This document shows positions 44,825 to 48,568 of a stretch of 48,568 nt of DNA, piece after piece. Positions within the stretch are counted from its first letter, which is position 1; each line of letters opens with the position of its first letter. The stretch spans positions 1 to 48,568 of the forward strand of contig JAEUKK010000107.1 in NCBI GenBank assembly GCA_016792625.1. Reading direction: 5' to 3'. Origin of the DNA: Deltaproteobacteria bacterium. Its GTDB lineage: Bacteria > Myxococcota_A > UBA796 > UBA2385. The notes under the pieces were generated by a model, which was not told the DNA's origin, ran no database searches, and was given only the letters and a program-made list of their open reading frames with translations. A program made the position numbers and the translations under genes.

Positions 44825-45676
44825 TCAGGGGGCCGCCGGGGCCTCACGCTGGCTGCGCCGCCAGGCCGCCGGGCTCTGGCCCTCGGCCGCGCGGAACAAG
44901 CGGATGAAGTGCGTCGCGTCGGCATAGCCCACCTGCGCGGCGATCTGCTCGACGGGCAGCGCGCTGTGCAACAACAGGCGCCGGGCCTCGGCCAGCCGAC
45001 CCGCGCGGATCCACCAGCCGGCGCTGTGGCCGGTGGCCCGCCGCACCGCCGTGGTCAGGTGGGCCGGGCTGCAGCCGACCCGCTGGGCCAGCTCGTCGAG
45101 GCCCAGCGGGCGCAGGCAGCGCTGCTCGATGAGCCGCAGGGCCTCGGCGGCCACCCCGCCCAAGCCCTGGTCAACGACGCCCAGATCGTCGATCTCGACG
45201 AGGATGAGGCTGAGCAGCGCCCGCTGCTGGGGCCCCCAGCTCGGCCCGCGCTCGGCCCCCGCCGTGCGCACCAGCTCTTCGAAAATCGTGCGCACGACGG
45301 GCAGGCGGTGCGCAGGCACCCGGCGCACCGGCGCGGCGCCGGCCCGCACCCGATCCAGCGGCGCGACCAGGGGGCCCAGGCCGTCGGCGTGCGCGCAGGG
45401 GGCGCAGAAGCCGAGGCCGAGCAGCTCGACCTCGTCGGCCTCGATCAGGCGGTGGGGGGTGCCCGCCGGGATGAGCAGCAGGTCACCGGGGAGCAGCGCG
45501 TGGGTGCCCGCTTGCTCCACAACAGCGCGCCCGGCGGTGTAGAGCGCGATCGCTGACCACTCGTGGCGGGCGGGTGCGGTCGGTGGGGGCCCGCCGTGGA
45601 AGCGCCGGTGGGCGGCCATCAGCGGGCGCGGGCGGGGCGCGGGCGGGCAAGAGGGGTGCGCGGGCGAGCGGATCAT
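44825..45676 (-). CDS. AraC-family transcriptional regulator
   Basis: A 283-residue regulator with an N-terminal cupin sensor domain (GDLLLIPAGTPHRL) and a C-terminal double HTH: LDELAQRVGCSPAHLTTAVR and IAAQVGYADATHFIRLFRAAEG. Effector unknown. The frame opens at a TTG at 45757, but I choose the ATG at 45676, which has AGGCGG close upstream and avoids the BlaI operators. The gene is divergent from blaI, so the BlaI operators 60-100 bp upstream may also act on it. It may control the convergent flavoprotein gene; that is inference. Confidence 0.9.
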   Translation of the reverse strand: MIRSPAHPSCPPAPRPRPLMAAHRRFHGGPPPTAPARHEWSAIALYTAGRAVVEQAGTHALLPGDLLLIPAGTPHRLIEADEVELLGLGFCAPCAHADGLGPLVAPLDRVRAGAAPVRRVPAHRLPVVRTIFEELVRTAGAERGPSWGPQQRALLSLILVEIDDLGVVDQGLGGVAAEALRLIEQRCLRPLGLDELAQRVGCSPAHLTTAVRRATGHSAGWWIRAGRLAEARRLLLHSALPVEQIAAQVGYADATHFIRLFRAAEGQSPAAWRRSQREAPAAP

Positions 45677-45735
45677 CCGACCGCCTAGCCCGCAGAGATC
45701 CCACGGCGAGGCCCCGCCCGTCGCCTCTTCGAGAA

Positions 45736-45779
45736 CTACGAAGGTCTTCGTTGACAATCTACGATGACCTTCGTAGACT
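45736..45779 (+). promoter_or_regulatory. blaI promoter overlaid by two CTACGA-N6-TCGTAG operators
   Basis: A perfect -35 TTGACA (45751-45756) lies 17 bp from a -10 TAGACT (45774-45779). Operator 1 spans 45736-45753 (CTACGA-N6-TCGTTG) and overlaps the -35. Operator 2 spans 45759-45776 (CTACGA-N6-TCGTAG) and covers spacer and -10. Centres are 23 bp apart. The outer arms also form an 11-bp perfect inverted repeat (CTACGAAGGTC with GACCTTCGTAG). This is the expected arrangement for autorepression by a BlaI-family dimer. Confidence 0.8.
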
Positions 45780-45795
45780 GGCGGCGGAGGTGCCC

Positions 45796-46182
45796 TTGCC
45801 GCCCGACTCGCCCGCCGACCGCCTGCTCACCGAGGCCGAGCTGCCGCTCATGCACCTGCTGTGGGACCGGGGCGAAGCCACCGCCCGCGTGGTGCACGAC
45901 GCCCTGCCGCCCGGCGATGGGCGGGCCTACACCACGGTCGCCACCATCCTCAAGATCATGGAAGACAAGGGTTTCCTCACCAGCGACCGCCAGGCGCGGG
46001 CGGCGGTCTACCGGCCGGCGCTCAGCCGCCAGGCCTACGAGGCCCGCGACCTCGGGCGCCTGGTGAACGAGGTCTTCCGCGGCGACGGCAAGGCGCTGGT
46101 CCGCCAGCTCGCCCGCAGCGAGGCCCTGCCCGCCGCCGAGCGCGAGGCCCTCGCCGCCCTGCTCGGCGCGCTCGAGCCATGA
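45796..46182 (+). CDS. blaI: BlaI/MecI/CopY-family repressor
   Basis: A 128-residue winged-helix repressor: LTEAELPLMHLLWDRG, then TTVATILKIMEDKGFLTSD (recognition helix and wing), and a dimerisation tail. Family repressors are cleaved after the signal from a BlaR1-type membrane protease. I choose the TTG at 45796: GGAGG lies five bases upstream, it is downstream of the promoter, and the protein then begins at the usual distance from the LTEAE motif; the frame itself is open much further upstream across the promoter. The stop overlaps the next start by ATGA. Likely autoregulated via the two operators. Confidence 0.93.
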   Translation: MPPDSPADRLLTEAELPLMHLLWDRGEATARVVHDALPPGDGRAYTTVATILKIMEDKGFLTSDRQARAAVYRPALSRQAYEARDLGRLVNEVFRGDGKALVRQLARSEALPAAEREALAALLGALEP

Positions 46183-47753
46183 GCGCCGTCGGCCTCCTCG
46201 GCCTGCTGCTGCACGGGCAACTTTTGCTCGGCCTCGGCCTGCTGCTGTCCTGGTCGGCGACCCGGCTCGGCGTCGGCCCGCGGGCCGCCCACCGCATCGA
46301 CCGCGCGCTGCTGGTGCTCGCTCTGGCCCTGCCCCCGCTGCTCGAGCTCAGCCCTGGGCTCGGCGAAGCGCTGCCCAGCCTGGGCCTCAGCGAAGCGGGC
46401 CTCTGGCGCCCGCCCGCCCAGGTCTGGCCCGGGGATGACCCCAGCGACGTCGTTTTGATGGTGGGCGCCCCCGGGGCCCGCGCCGGCCTGCCCCTGCCGG
46501 GCCCGGTGGGCTGGGCGGGCCTGGCCGCGGTGTGCGCGGTGGGGCTGCGCGCGCTGTGGCGCCTGCGGGCGGGCCTGCGCGCGCTGCTCGCCCTGAGCGC
46601 GGCCAGCCGACCCTGGCGGCGGGTGGGCGGCGTGCCGGTGCGCCTCGCGCCGCTGCCCGGCGGCGCGCTGTCCCTTTTCGGGCCCCGCGGTCACGAGATC
46701 ATCGTCGATGAGGCCATCATCGACGACCCTGTGCGCCGTGACCTCTGCCTGCGCCACGAGCTGCAGCACGTGCGCCAAGGCGACCCGCTGGCCGCCTGGC
46801 TGCACGCCGCCGCCGACCTGCTCGCCGGCTGGAGCCCCCTGCCCCGCCTCTGGGCCCGCCACAGCGAGGCCCTCGACGAGCTCGCCGTGGACGCCGCGCT
46901 GCGCGCCCATCCCCGCGTCTCTCCCCGCGCCTATGGCGCGCTGCTGCTGCAGGTCGCCGACGCTGTGCCGCCGGGCGCTGGCCTTGGCCCTGCCCTCTCC
47001 CACCCCGCCTTGCTCCGCCGGAGGCTCCACATGCTCGCCCGCCCGACCCCTCCTCGCCCGCTTCGCGCCGCGCTCGCCGGCCTGACCCTCCCCCTGCTCT
47101 TGGCCGCGGGCCTCGGCGCCCGCGCCCTCGCCGAAGACCGCCGCGCGCCTGAGGCCGCGGTCGAACAGGCCCTCTCTGCCCACGAGCGCGTCGATCTCGA
47201 GCAGGTGCGACACCCGGTGGTCGAGCGTGAGCTGCGGGCCCTGCTCGGGCCCGGGCAGGCCTATGTGGCCGGCGGCCTCGAGCGGCGGCCCAGCTGGGCG
47301 CCCCTGGTCGACGGCGCGCTGGCTGACGCGGGCCTGCCGCGGGCCTTCCGGGCCGTTCCGCTCATCGAGTCGGGCTACACCAACTGGGGCGCGCCCGGGG
47401 CGGTGAAGGTCGGCAGCGCCGCACCCGGCGCCGTCCCCGGCCGCGGCCTGTGGATGTTCATCGCCCCGACCGCCCGGGCCTACGGCCTGCGCGTCGAAGA
47501 CAACGTCGACGAGCGCCTCGACCCCGCCCGCGAGACCGCGGCGGCGGTGGCCCTGCTCCGCGACATGCACGCCCGCTATGGCGACTGGCGGCTCGCTTTG
47601 GCCGCCTACAACATGGGCCACCAGGCGGTCGACGCCGCCATCGCCGCGGGCGGCACCCGCGACCCCTGGGCCCTGACCGAGCGGGGCCTGCTGAACCCCT
47701 ACGCCGCCCAGGTCGCCGCCGCAGCCCTCATTTTGGAGGCCGAGGGGGCCTAA
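46179..47753 (+). CDS. BlaR1-type M56 metallopeptidase fused to an MltD-like lytic transglycosylase domain
   Basis: A 524-residue membrane protein. The N-terminal half has three hydrophobic segments (about 4-28, 45-65, 108-128) and the cytosolic zinc motif HELQH (H193, E194, H197), then a fourth membrane helix near 290-315 (LTLPLLLAAGLGARALA). In BlaR1 a penicillin-binding sensor follows the last helix. Here a GH23/MltD-like domain follows (about 345-524), with catalytic Glu E397 in RAVPLIESGYTNW, GRGLWMFIAPTARAYGL and WRLALAAYNMGHQAVDAA. The usual GLWQ Gln is Met, otherwise the active-site motifs are intact. I infer a cell-wall-sensing protease controlling BlaI. Coupled to blaI by a 4-bp overlap. 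Confidence 0.92.
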   Translation: MSAVGLLGLLLHGQLLLGLGLLLSWSATRLGVGPRAAHRIDRALLVLALALPPLLELSPGLGEALPSLGLSEAGLWRPPAQVWPGDDPSDVVLMVGAPGARAGLPLPGPVGWAGLAAVCAVGLRALWRLRAGLRALLALSAASRPWRRVGGVPVRLAPLPGGALSLFGPRGHEIIVDEAIIDDPVRRDLCLRHELQHVRQGDPLAAWLHAAADLLAGWSPLPRLWARHSEALDELAVDAALRAHPRVSPRAYGALLLQVADAVPPGAGLGPALSHPALLRRRLHMLARPTPPRPLRAALAGLTLPLLLAAGLGARALAEDRRAPEAAVEQALSAHERVDLEQVRHPVVERELRALLGPGQAYVAGGLERRPSWAPLVDGALADAGLPRAFRAVPLIESGYTNWGAPGAVKVGSAAPGAVPGRGLWMFIAPTARAYGLRVEDNVDERLDPARETAAAVALLRDMHARYGDWRLALAAYNMGHQAVDAAIAAGGTRDPWALTERGLLNPYAAQVAAAALILEAEGA

Positions 47754-47912
47754 GCGAGGGCTGGGCAGCCCCTCCGCTGCGCTCCGGGCCGCGTGCTGCG
47801 GGGGGTCGCTGCGCTCCGTCGCCCGGCCCGCCGGGCGACCGCTGCGCGCCCCTCCGCCCGCTGCTGCGGGGGGCCGCCTCCACCAGAATTACCTCTATGG
47901 TGGTGTTTTGGG
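47754..47912. repeat. Non-coding GC-rich gap with a perfect 10-bp inverted repeat and short direct repeats
   Basis: GTCGCCCGGC (47818-47827) and GCCGGGCGAC (47830-47839) form a perfect hairpin. TGCTGCGGGGGG occurs at about 47794 and again at 47862, each followed by TCGC or CCGC, and GCTGCGCTCCG occurs twice. It lies between convergent genes and looks like a repetitive extragenic element or terminator pair. Confidence 0.5.
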
Positions 47913-48568
47913 CTACTGGGCCGTGGCTTCGCCCCCGGCCTTGGCGGCGGCGCGGCTGAGGCCACGCTCGGCTTCGCGCCGGGCCAGGCCACGCAGGCGC
48001 GGGCCCAGCTGCTCCACCGCCGCGGCGACGGCGGCGGGGCGCTTGCGGGCGCAGTCGCGCAGCACCCAGCCGATCGCCTTTTGGATCCAGAAGCTGGGGT
48101 CGCCGATCAGGCGCTCGGCCACGCCCACGAAGAGGCCCAGCTCGCCTTGACCGGCGCGCAGGCGGTCGAGGGGCGCGAGCAGGGCGGCCCGGCGCACCCA
48201 GACGCTGGGATCGACGACCAGCGGCTCCAAGGCGGCGGCGGGCTCAGCGGCCGTCCACAGGGCGGGGCCGATGACCTTGACCGCGAGCAGGTCGACGAAG
48301 GCCCAGGTCTCGGACCGGGCGCAGAGCACGGCGAGTCCAGGCAGCTCGCTGGGCCCAAAGACCCGCCGCCGGCGCTCGAGCGTGAGGCCGGCGAGCAGCC
48401 GGTCCTCCCACAGGCCGGTGTCGAAGGCCTGCGCCGCCATCGACAGCAGGGCCGGGGCGGAGAGCGCGGGCGCCTGCTGGTCCCACCGGGCGGCGGCGGC
48501 GCGCAGGGCGGGCGCGTCGGCGCCGAGGTGCCGCAGCGGCGACTTGAGGTAGGCCTTGGCCCCCGCCG
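47913..48568 (-). CDS. AlkD-like DNA alkylation repair/HEAT-repeat protein (5' end beyond the right edge)
   Basis: The frame stays open to the right edge, giving at least 217 residues. It begins within the family N terminus (AKAYLKSPLRHLG and PALRAAAARW), then has the paired-helix pattern with TWAFVDLLAVKVIGPAL, DPSVWVRRAALLAPL and DPSFWIQKAIGWVLRDCAR, all typical of the AlkC/AlkD superfamily. In AlkD-type enzymes Trp and Arg residues grip alkylated DNA; several Trp (in the WVRRA and WIQKA segments) are present. The fold is confident; activity on DNA is inferred. Convergent with the M56-transglycosylase gene. Confidence 0.9.
   Translation of the reverse strand, partial: AGAKAYLKSPLRHLGADAPALRAAAARWDQQAPALSAPALLSMAAQAFDTGLWEDRLLAGLTLERRRRVFGPSELPGLAVLCARSETWAFVDLLAVKVIGPALWTAAEPAAALEPLVVDPSVWVRRAALLAPLDRLRAGQGELGLFVGVAERLIGDPSFWIQKAIGWVLRDCARKRPAAVAAAVEQLGPRLRGLARREAERGLSRAAAKAGGEATAQ

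Noticed and set aside
45574..45795. A longer blaI N terminus starting upstream of 45796
   Set aside because: It would run through the TTGACA promoter and both operators and adds Arg/Gly-rich residues not seen in BlaI proteins; GGAGG sits just before 45796.

Overview
The window looks like chromosome of a high-GC Gram-negative bacterium of the Myxococcota (former Deltaproteobacteria) type. The signs are a gene for lipopolysaccharide KDO activation (kdsB), an outer-membrane beta-barrel domain, a MYXO-CTERM-like Cys/helix/Arg sorting signal, a eukaryotic-type Ser/Thr kinase with a Pro-rich tail, rpoN, two lidless Hsp70s and strong GC bias. I see no phage, IS, tRNA, rRNA or CRISPR. Most of the window is housekeeping.

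Layout. 1-4.7 kb: a Ser/Thr kinase running off the left edge, yqgE and clpX (minus strand), divergent from a DnaJ/CbpA-type co-chaperone. 4.7-8.7 kb: lon, divergent from an AGCS sodium:amino-acid symporter. 8.8-14.3 kb: a histidine-kinase-like ATPase, rpoN, pyrG and kdsB. 14.4-15.3 kb: rpsI and rplM with their own promoter and terminator. 15.5-32.7 kb: a long minus-strand run, queA-tgt-yajC-secD-secF-HU/IHF-PIN/PhoH-rlmB-rseP-tsaB-usg-(MYXO-CTERM::beta-barrel)-truA-helical-repeat protein. Many start/stop codons there overlap by 4 bp, so tRNA/rRNA modification, protein export and envelope proteolysis are tied together in transcription.

32.8-36.1 kb: a four-S1-domain RNA-binding protein (plus), then maf and a family-4 uracil-DNA glycosylase (minus). 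36.5-43.7 kb holds the most unusual block. It is a tight plus-strand operon of an Hsp70 whose C-terminal lid is replaced by a von Willebrand A domain, a GrpE-like protein, a second lidless Hsp70, a membrane-anchored J-like/PEGA protein without a visible HPD motif, and a TPR protein ending in a zincin HExxH domain. I read this as a dedicated, membrane-linked Hsp70 machine separate from the housekeeping DnaK system.

43.9-48.6 kb: a thioredoxin-reductase-like flavoprotein, an AraC regulator, and a BlaI/M56 pair. In that pair the BlaR1-type protease carries a lytic-transglycosylase domain where the beta-lactam sensor normally sits, and two operators overlay the pair's promoter. The window ends in an AlkD-like HEAT-repeat protein cut by the right edge.

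All assignments come from reading motifs by eye. No database search or alignment was run. Family knowledge is stated from memory.
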